A stretch of DNA of 64,000 nucleotides from Diplosphaera chodatii (GCA_032358165.1 JAALGY010000042.1:434001-498000), one strand, 5' to 3'; shown: positions 40,601 through 53,334, counted from the first letter of the stretch. Program-made: numbers and translations. The notes: generated by a model from the letters alone, not told the origin.

Positions 40601-43600
40601 ATGCGCACGGCGTACAAGCCCCGCAGAAGCGGCGCAGGGGAGCTGCCGCCGGACTGCCTGGACACCCGGACTGCTGGCAACGCCATCGACCTCTGCTCAA
40701 GCGGCTCGGACGATGCGGTGGGTGCCCCAGCCGCCGGTGCCTGCGACCTGTCCGCCTGCTTTCACGTGGGGTGGGCCCGGGTGCTAACGACTCCTGCAGT
40801 CGTCTGCGATCATGAACTCAGTGCATCTAGCCATGCAGCAACGATCAGGCAGACCACCGCGCTCAGCGTGGTTGGTGCTTTATCAGGTGGCAGTTTTGTC
40901 TCGCACAGCGCGATAAGCCGCATGCTGAGGTGGCTGCCGCCGTTGGTAGCTGCGGCCATTGTGCTTCAGAGTGCTGTAGCGTGTGTTTGTGCATCGGGCA
41001 CCGGGGTCTCAGGGCGTGCTGTTTGCGTTTCCTGGGCCCACCCACCACTTGTCGGATGTCTCATGAGTGGGCGTTCAGATGCACCGCGTGTGACTGCTTG
41101 TCCTCCTGCAACACCATTGCTTGACACCGATACATCAGCTGTAGGCCGCATGCAGCACGCTGGCCTCTGTAGCTGCTGGGTTGCCTGTGCCTGTCCATGT
41201 CAGCGCCTCTCAGGCAGTTGCACCCCTGGGTACAGCAGTGCACGCTCTGCGCCGCACAGAGCGCCGCAGCACCCCACCGACCTCATTACGATTCATCCCT
41301 GATGCCGCCTCGCTTGCGTGCAGCAGGAGGTAGCAAGGTTCGTCCCGCAGCTGCGGCATGGCGCGGCGGCGGCCCGAGGCAGCCGCGCCTCCATGGAGGA
41401 CTGCCACGTGGGCGCCGACAGCTTCATGCTGCCGACGGCGGCGGTAGGCGCGGCGGTAGCCGTGCCGGACACTCGCGCATTCTATGCGGTGAGCAGAAGC
41501 CTGCTTTGCCTGCGTAACGGTGACGGTCGTAGGGAGCTCATCATGTTGTTTGCAAGGACGCTCAGTGTGGCAGCACCAGCACACATCAGCGAAGACAGCC
41601 GCCGAGAGGAGCTGGCTCTGCCGTGCAGGTCTTTGATGGGCATGGAGGGGTCACGGCCGCCGAGTTTGCCAGCCGCCACCTGCTGGACTTCACGCTCGCG
41701 GCCACCGACTTCCCGGAGCACCCCTCAGACGCACTGGTGCGCAGCCGTCGGTGGTGCACGCGCAGGGTGCAATGTAGTCAGCAGGAGTTGCTTGCTTCAT
41801 ATTGCACGCTGCCAGCATGCTTGCACTGTTTCAGGGCACTGGCTACATGGCCACATGCTGCCAACTGCAGAGGGCCTCCTTCCTTCGGCTGGACGAGGAG
41901 TACTATGCCGAGGTGGCCGCGGGGCGGGCAGCCGCCTCGGGGTCCACCGCGCTGGCGGCGCTCGTGTGGGGCAGCCAGCTGGTGCGTGCCTGCCACATGT
42001 GTCTGGGCGGCCATGCTTGTCCCCACTGGCATTGACGCCGGGTGCTCTGGCATTGTTCTGGTGTCCTGTCATGGCACCAGTGCTTCAAGTGTCTGCAGAC
42101 TGGTTGTGCTAGGCTGTGTCAATTCCACGCGCTTGTGCCTCACGCGCATCCTTGCGATAGTGCATGAGCGCAAGGGCAGCATGCTGGCATGGTGGCTGAA
42201 GGGGCTTTTCCTGGTCACTGCATCAGCTGGTCGCCAACGCGGGCGACTCCCGGGCGGTGCTGTGCCGCAGCGGCAAGGCGGTCACGCTGAGCACGGACCA
42301 CAAGCCGGCGACGCCCGCTGAGCGCGCCCGCATCCTGGACGCCGGCGGCGCCGTCTGCCACGAGGGCCGCCTCAACGGCGAGCTCACGGTCGCGCGGTCC
42401 ATCGGTGCGCTCCGCCGCCGCATACCAGCACATGTGTACTCAGGGCTGCCATGTATCAGCCATGACGATGACGTGCTGTGTGAGACATGAAGCACGCAGT
42501 GCTGCACACTTCCTGTTGCCCACTTGACATGCCCAGCTACCTTCAGAGAGTCACAGAGTGAAAGTCGCTGACCTCGTTGGCCTGCACGGACAGGCGACTT
42601 CCACCTGGAGACGCTGAAGGTGGCGTCGCCGATCGCCAGCTTCTCCAGTGGTGGCAGCGCCTCGCCCGGCGGCGACGGCCCCGGCGTCGCGCGGTCCACG
42701 CCGTCCGCCAGCGGCAGCAGCTTCTCGGGGCCGCTCACCGCGGAGCCCGAGGTCGTGACGCACACGCTGGCGGTGGACGACGAGTTCCTGCTGCTGGGCT
42801 GCGATGGTGGGCACATCGTAGTCTGTGCGCCCAGATGTGTGCAGCGGTCGCTTGTCCGCGGAACCTGATGTGACCAGGAGAGCAGGAGGCAGGATGTTGG
42901 GCGACTCCATGCAGGAGCTGTCTGCGCATCGTCTTATGCTAGTGTCCTGCATGCCGTCAGGGCTGTGGGACGTGCTGTCCAGCCAGCGGGCAGTGGACTT
43001 TGCGCGTGCGAGGTTACGAGCGCACAATGACCCCGCCGCTTGCAGCCGTGACCTGGTGCGTGCCACTCCCCTTCCAAGCGTGCTGCCTGCGTCACGAGAC
43101 ATCTTCATTCGCACTTGAATCCTCAGCCTCGTCATCGTGCGTCCCTCTGCAGCCTCATGGCTATCTAGGGTCGCGCATCAGCTGACTGTGTCTCGTTCGT
43201 TGGTGCGCAGGTGGAGCATGCGCTGCAGCTGCACACCACAGACAATGTGTCAGTCATCACAGTGTGCTTTCGGGAGGCGCCGCCGCCCCCCAGGCGCGCC
43301 AACCGCGAGGTAAGACATGGTCTCTCCCTGCTTGCTTCTGTAAGTCCCTGGTCATCCGCCCCGTGATGACAATTTCATGTTTTGGATGCAGAACTAATGG
43401 CTGCGTGCGTTGGCTGTGGGACCTCATCCACTGCAGGGGTGATTCCAGTCCTCACGTAGCTATGATGCATATGCAGATGGGCCGCGCACTCAGCATGGGC
43501 CGGACGCTGTCCAAGGACGCGCTCATGCTGCTGAACGACGCGCTGCAGCCGGCGGCGTGCCTGCCCAACATCCCAGAGCAGCAGCCTGCTACCGCCGTGC

Positions 43601-43617
43601 GGCTCACAAACTTGTAG
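40601..43617 (+). CDS. PP2C-type protein phosphatase (PPM family)
   Basis: Exons: 40601-40717, 41324-41488, 41629-41736, 41871-41981, 42227-42404, 42594-42806, 42961-43055, 43211-43309, 43477-43617 (408 aa). A metal-dependent Ser/Thr phosphatase. Motifs in order: [12 protein letters not shown] (about 57-68), VFDGHGG (95-101, metal-binding Asp and Gly), [16 protein letters not shown] (about 168), [31 protein letters not shown] then [19 protein letters not shown] (metal-binding Asp about 299) and [12 protein letters not shown]. All metal-ligand motifs are present, so it should be active. Between GDFHLETLK and the next PP2C block is a Ser/Pro/Gly-rich insert of about 40 residues, larger than usual. 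The C-terminus extends about 65 residues beyond the domain ([18 protein letters not shown]). The N-terminal exon has no targeting signal and joins in phase, but the 606-nt intron after it could hide another exon. Confidence 0.93.
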
Positions 43618-44374
43618 GCTGCCTCGGCTTGCCAACAGCCGCCTGGGCATGCCATCAGCGAACGCAGCACCATCTGTGGCATCCCCTTGCTGGCTTGCAC
43701 AAGGAAGGAGAAAGCACCAGCTGCTGTGTATACATCTAGCAGACACGGCCGGGCTCATGAACAACGTCAGATGGCGTCCAGGCACAGATCAACAGCACAG
43801 CTGCTCTGCTCCCACAAGTGTGGTCAGCACGGCCAGTGCCACCAATAAGATAGGAGGAAGACAGGCAGTTGCTCAGACAAGCAAAGCGAGGGCAGGCAGC
43901 TGTCAAAACACGCTGTACAAGAACTGGAGAAGAAACAAATCGGCGTCTGCAGCCGTCAGGTGGGCACGCCAGAGGGGCAATCAGCCATCAGCTTGCACAG
44001 GCTCCACACAGCTCAGTCACACTACCCGTGGTTTTGGTTTCATGCCTGCCCATGTACTTGCATTTTTGTGTCCAGTTTTGCGCCGGCAGCATGTGCGGGG
44101 CAGCGCTTGCGGGTGCATATGGCATTGCTGCTACTGCACACTGCGTTCTTTGCCATGGGTGCACACTGTCACTGAGTTGCTGCTCACTGCAGAGGGTATT
44201 GTCCTCATATGTCACGGTCAACATTTTGCGTCCGAAAGACCAGTCACCACAGGCACCAGGCAGACGAGGTGCCTGTCCACAACGACATCCAGCTTCCTAG
44301 GTACTTCCGCATGGTGAGTGACCAGCCCGGTGTCGGGACGCGTGCAGCACAGCCTGCACAGCCGGATCGCGACC
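43618..44374. other. Intergenic region between two plus-strand genes
   Basis: 3' end of the PP2C gene and promoter of the plastid L11 gene. Some frames stay open (for example 43869-44300) but are Ser/Thr/Cys-rich without motif or splice support. Confidence 0.45.
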
Positions 44375-46235
44375 ATGGCGACGTCAGGCATGCTCCTGGG
44401 CCTCAGGCAGCCAGTATGCGGTGCTGCGCGGCCGGAGGCGGCCCGCCCATCAGCCAGCGCTCCGGCATGCGGCCGCCTGTGCAGCGCCTTCAGCGGCAGC
44501 CCGCTGCAGCGGACAGGCCTCAGCGGGCAGCCCCTCAGACAGACCAGCTGGCAGACGCAGCAGCGGGGCAGCAGGCGGCAGGTCACCATGATGGCAGCCA
44601 AGGGTGAGGCAGTCCTTGCCCTGCTGGCAGTGCCGTTTGCATTTCAGTCGCTGACAGGGCCAAACAGGACCGCAATGTGCGTGTGTCCTAGAGGGTGTCA
44701 ACCAGTCGTCGTTTGTGTATCCGACAGCACTGCCGTAGCATGTGTTAGAGTGGCGTCTGCCGCTGCCGCAACAGAGTGCAGCATCGTATGAACTGGATGC
44801 GATTCCCCGTGGCTATTGGTGGGCAACTTAACAGCATGCTGCGGCACGAGCTGAGACAAGCTGCATAACCCCTGATTTGGCTTGCGCAGCAGCATGGGGC
44901 ATGTGAGATTCGGGGCGTCACTTCGTGCCTTTCTGGCTCACCGTATGCTGACTGCTGCTCTGTTGCTGTCCTGCAGTGAAGGGCTACATCAAGCTGGCGC
45001 TTGATGCCGGGAAGGCGAACCCAGCACCGCCTGTCGGCCCCGCGCTCGGCGCCAAGGTGAGCAGCGGTGGGGGGCGTGTTGACAGCTGTAAAAGTGGCAT
45101 ACAAGCACAGGAGGGCCAACCCAGTCGTCAAGGCTGTGGTTCAGGCTCTTGTTGACTGCTCGGTGGCAGTGCGATGAGCTGAAGAGTAGACGCTATCGTC
45201 TTGGTCACTGCGACAGTGGCAGTTGCTCACATCATGCTTCAGACCCTGGTGTGCCCTTGCCAAAACGCAAGGTGACGTGATCACCTCGAGTAACTCAGCT
45301 GTGTGCGTGCTCCGCTTGCAGGGCGTGAACATCATGCAGTTCTGCAAGGAGTACAACGCGCAGACGCAGGACAAGATGGGGCAGATCATTCCTGTGGAGA
45401 TCACTGTGTTTGAGGTATGCTTGCAAAGCAAACAAAATCAGAGGCTGCAACTGATGCACAACTAGCTTTGCACATGCAATGCTCGGCAACCGCTCTGTTG
45501 TATTGATCAGCGCTGACACTAATCCTGAAGATGCTGCTGCTTGTTTGCAGGACCGCAGCTTCACATTCATTCTGAAGACGCCGCCAGCTAGCGACCTGCT
45601 GAAGAAGGCAGCAAAGGTGCCGCTGCGGCAGCGTTTGTTGATTGCCGGCCGCCAATGTGCACTGGCTGCAGAGGATCGCGTTGCATTGAAGTCATCAGGT
45701 GCTGTTTCAGCCAACAATTCGCGTGCAATGCATGTGCAGATCAAGGCAGGCAGTGGTGAGCCCAACAAGACGAAGGTTGGCACCATCAGTCAGGATCAAC
45801 TGAAGGTCAGCAGTGAAGTGTCTGCTGTGTGGCCTGAAAGCTATGAACTGACAGCACTGTACTGACACCTGCAGCTGTTCATGCCCTGCTTGCATCAAGT
45901 TCACGCGTGTCGATTTGAGTCCAACCGCACCTCAGACATGTGTTCGTCTGCCTCCTCACCACAGGAGATCGCAGAGATCAAGATGCCTGATCTCAATGCC
46001 ACCACCATTGAGGCGGCCATGCGGATTGTGGAGGGCACTGCCAGGAACATGGGCATCAAGGTGCGTCAAGCTTGACTTTGTGCAGCACGGCTGGCTTATT
46101 CGTGTACCCATGCTGGCGGTCTGCTGATGATGACCTCTGCTGATCATGGAGCGTTGCAGAAAGCTGTATACTGTATGCTGAGCAGCAGGTGATGTGGTGC
46201 GTGACGTGCAGGTGGCAGTCCCTGAGGCGGCCTGA
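44375..46235 (+). CDS. PRPL11: Plastid 50S ribosomal protein L11
   Basis: Exons: 44375-44603, 44977-45056, 45322-45414, 45551-45616, 45740-45805, 45965-46060, 46212-46235 (217 aa). The first about 70 residues ([14 protein letters not shown] onward, rich in Ala, Ser, Gln and Arg and ending RRQVTMMA) are a transit peptide. The mature part is bacterial-type L11: [96 protein letters not shown] and [11 protein letters not shown]11 forms the GTPase-associated centre of the ribosome with the 23S rRNA. The bacterial type plus transit peptide argues for the plastid; a mitochondrial destination is possible but less likely. The last exon is only 24 nt; without it the protein would still be nearly complete, so its boundary is less certain. 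Confidence 0.93.
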
Positions 46236-46632
46236 TGATGCAGATGCAGCAGCAACAGCAGTGCAGCGCCCTGATGGTCTAACAGCATCTCATCAGGCCC
46301 CATAGCCTGCACTTATCAAGCTGCCAAGTCATACTGGTGCTGTTGATGATGTATATTCAGTCGTTCTGCTTGCAATCTGCTGCTGCAACGTTTCAGCCAT
46401 GTAAGGGCGTCACCACCTCTGCGCTGCTGAGACACATCTTCGAGATAGCGTGCCGATAAGCAGATGAGGGTCGACTCCACCATGCTGGTGCGCTTGGCCC
46501 ACCGACTGACTTACAGACGCATGTAGGTCCAGCACACGACGATCAAAGGGATGCTATCCTGACATACCAAGGGCCTGCCTACATCGCCCATGCGTGACGA
46601 GCACAAATTTCCAGTTCACTTGTATGTGACGG
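46236..46632. other. Convergent intergenic region with facing poly(A)-like signals
   Basis: TGTAA at 46400-46404, 165 nt past the L11 stop, and TTACA at 46511-46515, which is TGTAA for the CHCHD2-like gene 118 nt past its stop. The spacing fits the green-algal poly(A) signal for both genes. Confidence 0.5.
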
Positions 46633-47632
46633 CTAGTAGCCCATTGCGGGCCGGCTGTCGAGCTTGCAGCTCTGCAGCTGGTCGAAGTAGTACCGGCATG
46701 AGTCCATCTCGCCTGCGGCATACAAATGGTGGGGTCAAAAACAATGATGTCCGGTGCTCCCTCAGCTCCATACACAGCATTGCACCTCCACAGTCGTGGG
46801 CAGAACACTCAACACAACCTGGACGACTTTCTTAGAATCGAGCATGACCCACCATTGTTTGCCTCGAGGCAGTCCATGAAGGACTTGGCCTGAATGCGGC
46901 ACGGCTCCTGCGCATTGGAAATAACAGCACATTAGACGGCAAAGCCTACACATCCACAGACATCCTGTCGCTGTCATGAGACGCCACTGCGAGGACGCTG
47001 GTGTGCGGACACCACCAACATCACCAACAGAGCCTCACGTCTGCGGCGGGGGCGGCGGCAATCTGCTGCGCGGCCTGCGCGGCCTCCGCGGGCTCGGGGT
47101 GCTTGCTGGAGAACACGCGGTCAATGGCGGCGTGCGCCATGGCGCTGCCCGTGCCCAGCGCCATTCCTGCATCACGGACACAGCTGGTGGGTGCCAGGTG
47201 AGCAGCAGCCCTGACTCAATTGCATTCCAGAGCTCACGTCCACATTGCCTCCTGACTGTGCGAGCGACCGCAGGCGTTCGTATGCTGCCAGCCTAGAGTA
47301 CATGCAGAGACGCAAACCTTGCGCGACCATGCCGCCCAGGCCGGCCATCATGCCGCCGCTGCGCTGCTGCGCCGGCGGCGGCGCCGCTGCAGCAACATAC
47401 AAAAGAAGCTCGACACGAACTTTGCAGTGCACCATTGACAGCACATGCGTTGGCCGCTACATCCCGTAACCGCTTGGGCAGCCAAGCTGCAGTGTCTAGC
47501 CACGCAAAGCATGCAGAAGAGGGGATGGTAACAGCAGGTGATGGTATCCTCACGTGCGTGCTGTGCTGGGGGCGGGGCGCGGGTGGTGGTGTAGCTGCGG
47601 CTGGGCGGCGGCGATGGGGAGCGGCTGCGCAT
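46633..47632 (-). CDS. CHCHD2/CHCHD10/MIX17-like twin CX9C mitochondrial protein
   Basis: Complement of exons 47632-47554, 47386-47318, 47166-47039, 46907-46853, 46712-46633 (136 aa). The N-terminus (RSRSPSPPPSRSYTTTRAPP) is basic and Ser/Pro-rich. A conserved hydrophobic Gly segment follows (GGMMAGLGGMVAQGMALG, then TGSAMAHAAIDRVF). The CHCH domain has two exact CX9C pairs: C-RIQAKSFMD-C and C-RYYFDQLQS-C, which form disulfides through the Mia40 pathway in the intermembrane space. Related human and yeast proteins act in cristae organisation and respiratory-chain regulation. The start is the ATG at 47632, giving the family's usual length. It lies head-to-head with the gene for an ATP synthase subunit, also mitochondrial. 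Confidence 0.93.
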
Positions 47633-48469
47633 TGGCGCGCGGCCGCCACCTCCTCCTGACGAAAGGCACGAAATTGAGCGTCGTCAGACTCGTTCCATGT
47701 GCACACTATGGCGGCGAAAGGAGCGCCATGCTGACAGGGCCTCCTGCAGCGACCATGAGCGCTCACAGCACGCAGGAGCTTGTGCGCAGCGTTCTGACGC
47801 TGTGCTCTTGGAGGTAGCAGCCAGTGGGGCGCCCCAGCGCTATGCAGGGAGCCCCATGACTCGGACAGCACGTCATCTTCGAGAGGCATGGGTGCAGCCA
47901 ACTCAAGTTGTGGCCCAGCCTAGTCCTACATAGCACAGACAGCACCGCCACAGCTGATGAAGCCAGCAGATGCTGCGTTCTGCCCGCTGCGAGGCTTCTA
48001 GAGGCAAGAGTTGTGCGCACCTCTGCGAGGCATGTTGACACAAGTGGTGGCCGGGAAAGACGCAGTTGCGCGGCTGAGACGACGCTGAACGACTCACACG
48101 CGTTTCAAAAGAGCACGGAAGCAGGCTAATGCTGCAGCAACTACTGGCAATGCGGACAAGGCCACAAGGGCCGGTTGGATATTCGGCGACTCTCAGCGCG
48201 GTAGCACATGCGTTAGAACAGCTCTCTCACATCTCACGCTCTGCGTCTGAGCGCCAGTGCCTGATTTCGCAGCCTCAAGCGCGTGCGTGGCCCCGTGTCT
48301 CAGTGTGTAGCACGGCCACTGTACAGGGACCGACTCTGCTGCTGGGGTGCCACAGCGGGGAGGCCGCACTCGGCCCATTCCCTACCTAACTGCGGGCACC
48401 TGTTTGCAGCGGGGCTGCTTGGATTGGCGGGTGTAGGGTGTGCGGCGGCTGACGGCAGCGACCAGCGTC
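47633..48469. promoter_or_regulatory. Divergent region, CHCHD2-like / ATP synthase epsilon
   Basis: 837 nt between the start codons of two mitochondrial-protein genes. Several open frames exist on both strands, all without recognisable domains. Both promoters must be here. Confidence 0.45.
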
Positions 48470-49295
48470 ATGTCGTCATCAGCGGCAGCCAGCGCCTACT
48501 GGCGGGTGAGCTGCAATCTGCATCGGTCACTATTGTGCAGGGTGCCAGCGTGCAACAGCATGCGACAGAGCACGCTATGGTCACAAGACGCTCAGACGAC
48601 AAGTTAGGGCTGATTCCCGCAGCGGGTAACATCCTGCATGCTGGTGATGCAACACTGGTGCCGGTTGAGCAGCAGTAGAGCTGCATCAGGAGCAGCAAGA
48701 ACGTCTGCATGCACTGCTCTGTGGTGGCACCAATGAACAGCTGGAATCCCTGTGTTGGACACAATTGGGCAATCAGCTGCGTCGGCCGATGGGTGGGGCC
48801 ATTGAGGCGCCCTCGTCGCTCCGCTCCCAGGCGCAGTGGATGTCACACTCGAATGTCACATGTGGGCGTGGCTCAGCTTTGTAGATGGTTGCAAACTTCA
48901 CGTCTAGATGGTTTGCTCTTGTAACCAGGGGAGGGGTTGCAGCAGCGGTATGCTGCCCAAGCCACCGCGCCATGCTCCAATGCTGGCCCTGACTAATGGG
49001 CCACAAAACATCATGCACCGCAGCCTGCGGCCACTCAGGCCGGCCTCTGGTCAGCCAGCGCAGACTATCACAGCGGCTGTCTGCGTGCCGCCAGGTGGCG
49101 GGCATGAGCTACCTGAAGTACGCGGGGCTGTGCAGCGACATGGTGCGCGCGGCGCTGGTGCCGGAGCTGCGGGCCAAGGCGCGCACCCGGGAGGTCGTCT
49201 ACTACCGCGAGTCCGTGTGGAAGGACGGCGCGCCCGAGAAGCAGACCATTGTGGACATCGTGCCAGAAGAAGCAGCGGATCAGCTCAAAAAGTGA
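48470..49295 (+). CDS. Mitochondrial F1 ATP synthase epsilon subunit
   Basis: Exons: 48470-48505 and 49095-49295 (78 aa). Exon 1 encodes only MSSSAAASAYWR; exon 2 continues VAGMSYLKYAGLCSDMVRAA, then LVPELRAKARTREVVYYRES and VWKDGAPEKQ. The W-R-x-A-G-M-x-Y-x-x-Y pattern, the ALxPE block and the short length are those of the mitochondrial epsilon subunit, which belongs to the central stalk of F1. There is no cleavable presequence, as usual for this subunit. The 12-codon first exon is separated by a 589-nt intron. A tail of about 10 extra acidic residues (DIVPEEAADQLKK) follows the usual end. Confidence 0.9.
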
Positions 49296-49921
49296 TGTGA
49301 CGCTGGGGGGAGGTGCATGCTGTGGCACTTTAGCACCGTTGTTTCGGGAGGCTGCACCGCTGGAGCACTGCGGGGAAGCTGTTGCGTGCTGTAGCCTGCT
49401 GCCATCGTGGTAGGGCTGCACAGCCTGCTGAGCTTTGCCTGCACGTCTGTGCCTTTCTGGCTTGTAACAGGAGCCTGCTGCATCCTACCGCACCATCACA
49501 CGTCAACCCATGATCAACACAGCCTACATGCGCCACTGGATTGCAACATGCCTGCGCCGTAGATCACAGCAGCAGCCTTCCCACCCAAGCAACCCAAGAG
49601 CCTGTCGAGTATTGCGGCCCACGCACGAACGAAAAAGGCAACAGAGGCCGTTGGATCCTGTGCAGACGACCTGCACCTGGTGCCGCAAACGCTGCAAACC
49701 TACTCCTCACCCTTGCTTGCACCTATCAGCTACTACTCTACTTCAGCGCAGCAGCTACCACGACTACTGCAGTTGTCCCACTGCCTATGCAGTTACAGCA
49801 TTTGCTGTAACTGGCCTTTGGAACATGGTAGACTTCGAGCATCTAGGCAGCTGAAACTCCACATCACACTTCACCACTTCTTCAGCAGCCTGGCGCCAAG
49901 CTGTGCCTGCTGTGAAGCCCA
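49296..49921. other. Convergent intergenic region with facing poly(A)-like signals
   Basis: TGTAA at 49463-49467, 168 nt after the ATP synthase epsilon stop, and TTACA at 49793-49797, the minus-strand signal 125 nt past the ALG10-A stop. No gene recognised between them. Confidence 0.5.
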
Positions 49922-52900
49922 TCACCAGATGAGACGGGCTGGGGAACCGTCCGAAAGATGGAATGGCCGGAACAGGAAGGTGTAGATGGTGACAGCATTG
50001 ATTGCTGCGTAACCCGCCGCCGTCAGCGCCAGCTGTCGTCTGCTCATTGGTTGCATGTGCAGCGCCAGCATCAGGAACGGAACGAAGAAGTACCTGCGGC
50101 AGCAGATTCCCCACGTCTGGCTAGACTGTGCTTTACATGTACGCATCCCTGATGTCAAGCTGCCATGTAAGGCTGGCGCTGCATGGCAATGCGCCGCAGC
50201 GCACCTGAACTCGAGCAGGGCCGCAGGTACCAGCACCGCGGCTACGCAGGCTGCAAAGGCCCACCGCCACAGCTGACTCTGGCACTGTGCAGCAAGAGGC
50301 TGAACATAGATGGTGGCAAGGGGTGCACTATATGGTAAGTGGTGCACAAGCATTTTCCGCTGTAGTGTGCATCGACCAGGCGCCATGGCAAGGTAAGGTT
50401 GGGGTGAACATTGCGTCAGCTTGATGCTTGAGACAGGTACCTGTAGCATGTCCGAGAGCGCCCAGCCGGAGATAAGGTAGGCGGGCACCAGCCACCGCCG
50501 GCGCCACTGATCCAGCAGCGCCTTGCGCACCAGCCAGTTGCGGTAGTGCCTGTTTGTGTGGCGGGCACCAACCCACATGATGCAGCTCTGGGCTATGCAT
50601 CGAGACGATACAAAGACAAGTATGAGACGGGCTACAATTTCGTGTGTGTCACGGCTGCAGGACAGGTCTTGCAGAGTAGCACCCTCTTCCGGTGTGTTGA
50701 GTGTAGTGATGTGTCGACTTGCACACCTGTAGCCAGTTGTGACGATGTAGTAGTGGATGATGGTAAAGCGGTCCATGACGAGGGTCAGCCCTGCTGCCGC
50801 AAGGCACAGGCCCGAGATGGACAGGCTGGGGTGCGCCGCCAGCTGCCTGCATGCCCGCGTGCACCTGCACATGTGAAATGGTGTCGGCGGCTTGTTTTGG
50901 GTTACCACACTGCACTTTGGTTGCATGCAACATCACGCTATGCATACAGCACATGATCGGTCTGAGGCCCAACAGCAGGGCCTCAGCTAAGATGTCCTCT
51001 GCTCCTCTCCCCTTTGGTGTTGAGGGAAAACCAGAAGTACGACCTGCCAACACTGAAAGGCAGCAAGTGCAATCTCCGGGTTGCAAGAAACAGCGGTTAG
51101 ATCACATCCATGTGTTTTCGCATCCAAGGACTTGAAGCGCACCTGCTGGGGCTGAATGCCGCTGGTGCCAGCGCCACTGCGGTGAAGAGGATGAAGTGTA
51201 GCGGGTGGGCCAGATGCAGCACCGGTGTGTGCATGGAGTGGTCGCCGATGACGACACCGCCATTGGCCAGCAGGAACGCCAGGAAGGCTGCTGGCACCGC
51301 TGCCAGAGGCGCCAGCCGCCTCAGCAGACGCGAGCGCATCTGTGGAGAAGAAGTACAGCATTCGTCAGCATGGCGATCCACTAGGACTTGATGTGTGCCG
51401 TGTGTTACTTCTGTACAGACACCCTGCACTTAAGCGTGACACAACAGAAACTGGCATTCTTCCTGATATGCGTGCAACTAAGAGCAGTGCTTGCACCTGC
51501 CATGCGGCCGTCATGACGGCTGTGATGTGCTGCAAGACATCCTTGCTGACAGGCTTAATTAGACCGCATTCCTGCATCACTGCCACCTGCATCCAATGTA
51601 GCACAGGTACCGTCAGAACGTTGGTTGCTAGGTTGCGCTATGTTCTTTGTGCCTTTCTTTACGCGTCAGTCCTGTACGCATGCCAGTGGCACTGCGCATA
51701 CCCCCAGACTGAAGGCCGACCAGATAGCATTGTTTTGACGCACTCCCACTGCAGCTGCCGCTGCAAGCGCCGCAAGCACATAGCGCCTCTTAAGCACAGC
51801 CTGTAGAAAGAGACTGCAGCTCAATCTGCTGCCTGCACATGTGACATCTGGGTTGAGTGATACATACAGCTGTGCACTCCGTCGGTGAAGCCTGGCGGAC
51901 TGGCGCAGCCCTTGTCACACAGCGCACCAGATGCATTGACATGACGAACACGACGGACACCATTTCCGTGTAGAAAAGAAACTGCAGGAAGAACAGCGGT
52001 GGCAGCAGGGCGCATGTGATCGCCTGCACCAGCACCAGTGGTTTCATGCAACAATTGGCGGCATGCACGGCTGCTCCGCCACTATGCACGCCTGCATGCA
52101 GCCTGTCCGTGCAATACATCACACGCTGGAAGAGTTGCAGAGAGTGGAGCAGAGCTGCTCTCTCAGTTGAGCACCAGCCGAAGGCAGGAGAGACGTGCGC
52201 ATTGTCATAATCTGCATCCGACTCAGTCCGCTTCCAACTGTCCCTCACGTATGCCGTCAGGCATCCTCTCGGTGAACCTAACCTTGAACTAAAAGGTGCA
52301 CACTGCTGTGGAGTATGGTACGAGAACGGGTGCAAGCAGATGACAGCTTACCACTGCAAGGCTGTTGGCTGTACTTGTGTCTGTATGCAGCCCTCGGTGG
52401 ACGGCATAGAAGAGCGGCAGGCAGGCGGCACCAAACAGCAGGTTCACCATCCGCAGCGCCGCAATCCCGCAGGCCGCAGCCTACAGAGACACATGCACAA
52501 CAACATTCGCATGACAATGCACACCTCCTCCAACTTCTGGGCCCCATTGTGGGGCTTGTACAGTACATCAAGAACATTCAAGCTGGTGCAGCAATACGTA
52601 GTGATCAGCAGGCGTGGTGTTGAGACGAGCAGACCATGGGCAGAGGCGGTGTGCCGGCAAGGATGGCGGCTGCCCAGCTGATGGAGCGCAGTGCCAGCGC
52701 CCAGCACACGCCCACGATGTAGACACCGGGGAAGGTGGTGATCATGGGGTCGTACTCGAGGTTGCCTGTGCAGAAGCGCTGCGTCTGGCGGACATGAAAC
52801 ACCTCATCCTGCAGCCGCATGCGTGCGGGAGGTGTGGTGGAGAGCATCCCGGCAATGGACTGTGTCGTTGGGTACTGCCAGGGGTTCATGCATGATACGT

Positions 52901-53195
52901 GACCATGTGGCATCTCCTGGTAGGTGCCACATGAACGACAGGGCTGCTGAGGTCGGCAGTTGGGGAGATGCAGCAACACCCAACTTACCACATAGTCCTC
53001 CGGGCAATGCTGCTGAAACAGCAAGGCGATGGCCGCTGTGATCGCCAGCCAGGCCAGCGCAGCACCAGCTGAGCACTTGCAGCCACAGCGTTTCCGCTTG
53101 CTGCTGATGGCGCTCTTCTCACACGCCTGTAGATGAACGCATGCAACGACATCCCCTCTTTCGATGCCCGACAGTGGCTGACTGTCGATAGCCAT
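49922..53195 (-). CDS. ALG10: ALG10-like glucosyltransferase, diverged paralogue A
   Basis: Complement of exons 53195-52989, 52808-52635, 52480-52352, 52023-51928, 51800-51702, 51586-51497, 51339-51143, 50864-50727, 50549-50441, 50284-50205, 50093-49922 (496 aa). ALG10 architecture is complete: DYVDEVFHVRQTQRFC (Asp-Glu at 70-71), YDPMITTFPGVYIVG, IAALRMVNLLFGAACLPL, LFFLQFLFYTE, RQNNAIWSAFSLG, LLANGGVVIGD and LTAAGYAAINAVTIYTF, ending RLIW. The N-terminal exon has a basic cluster (SSKRKRCGCK) before the first membrane span. The motif that reads ADNRHYTFYLWK in the canonical copy is changed to TTGYRHYRNWLVRK, and the Pro before Gln in FHVPQ is Arg. It has no intron at ITTFPG|VY but one extra intron in the region that is a single exon in the other copies. 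The start gives a first exon of 207 nt, the same length as in B. Likely an active GT-C protein, substrate or acceptor not certain. Confidence 0.88.
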
Positions 53196-53334
53196 CAACA
53201 CTACTGTCAGTTGACAGGGAACTCAGCCTCACTGACCAGTCGTTTGCTGGTGGTCTGTTTTCAAACGTACTGGGTGTGCTTTGATCGAAGCAGTAACGAG
53301 TCCGATGGGGCAACCAGCAGGCCTCACAGGAGGC
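51965..53334 (+). repeat. Direct repeat, copy A (5' half of ALG10-A and its upstream flank)
   Basis: Matches 58419-59795 in the same orientation. Identity is very high over exons 1-4 and the upstream flank and lower in intron 4. Similarity stops at the TCCGTGTAG word inside exon 5 on one side and at CACAGGAGGC on the other. Confidence 0.85.

Noticed and set aside
44375..46235. Cytosolic 60S L11/L12 ribosomal protein
   Set aside because: The [17 protein letters not shown] and [12 protein letters not shown] blocks are of the bacterial type and there is an N-terminal leader.
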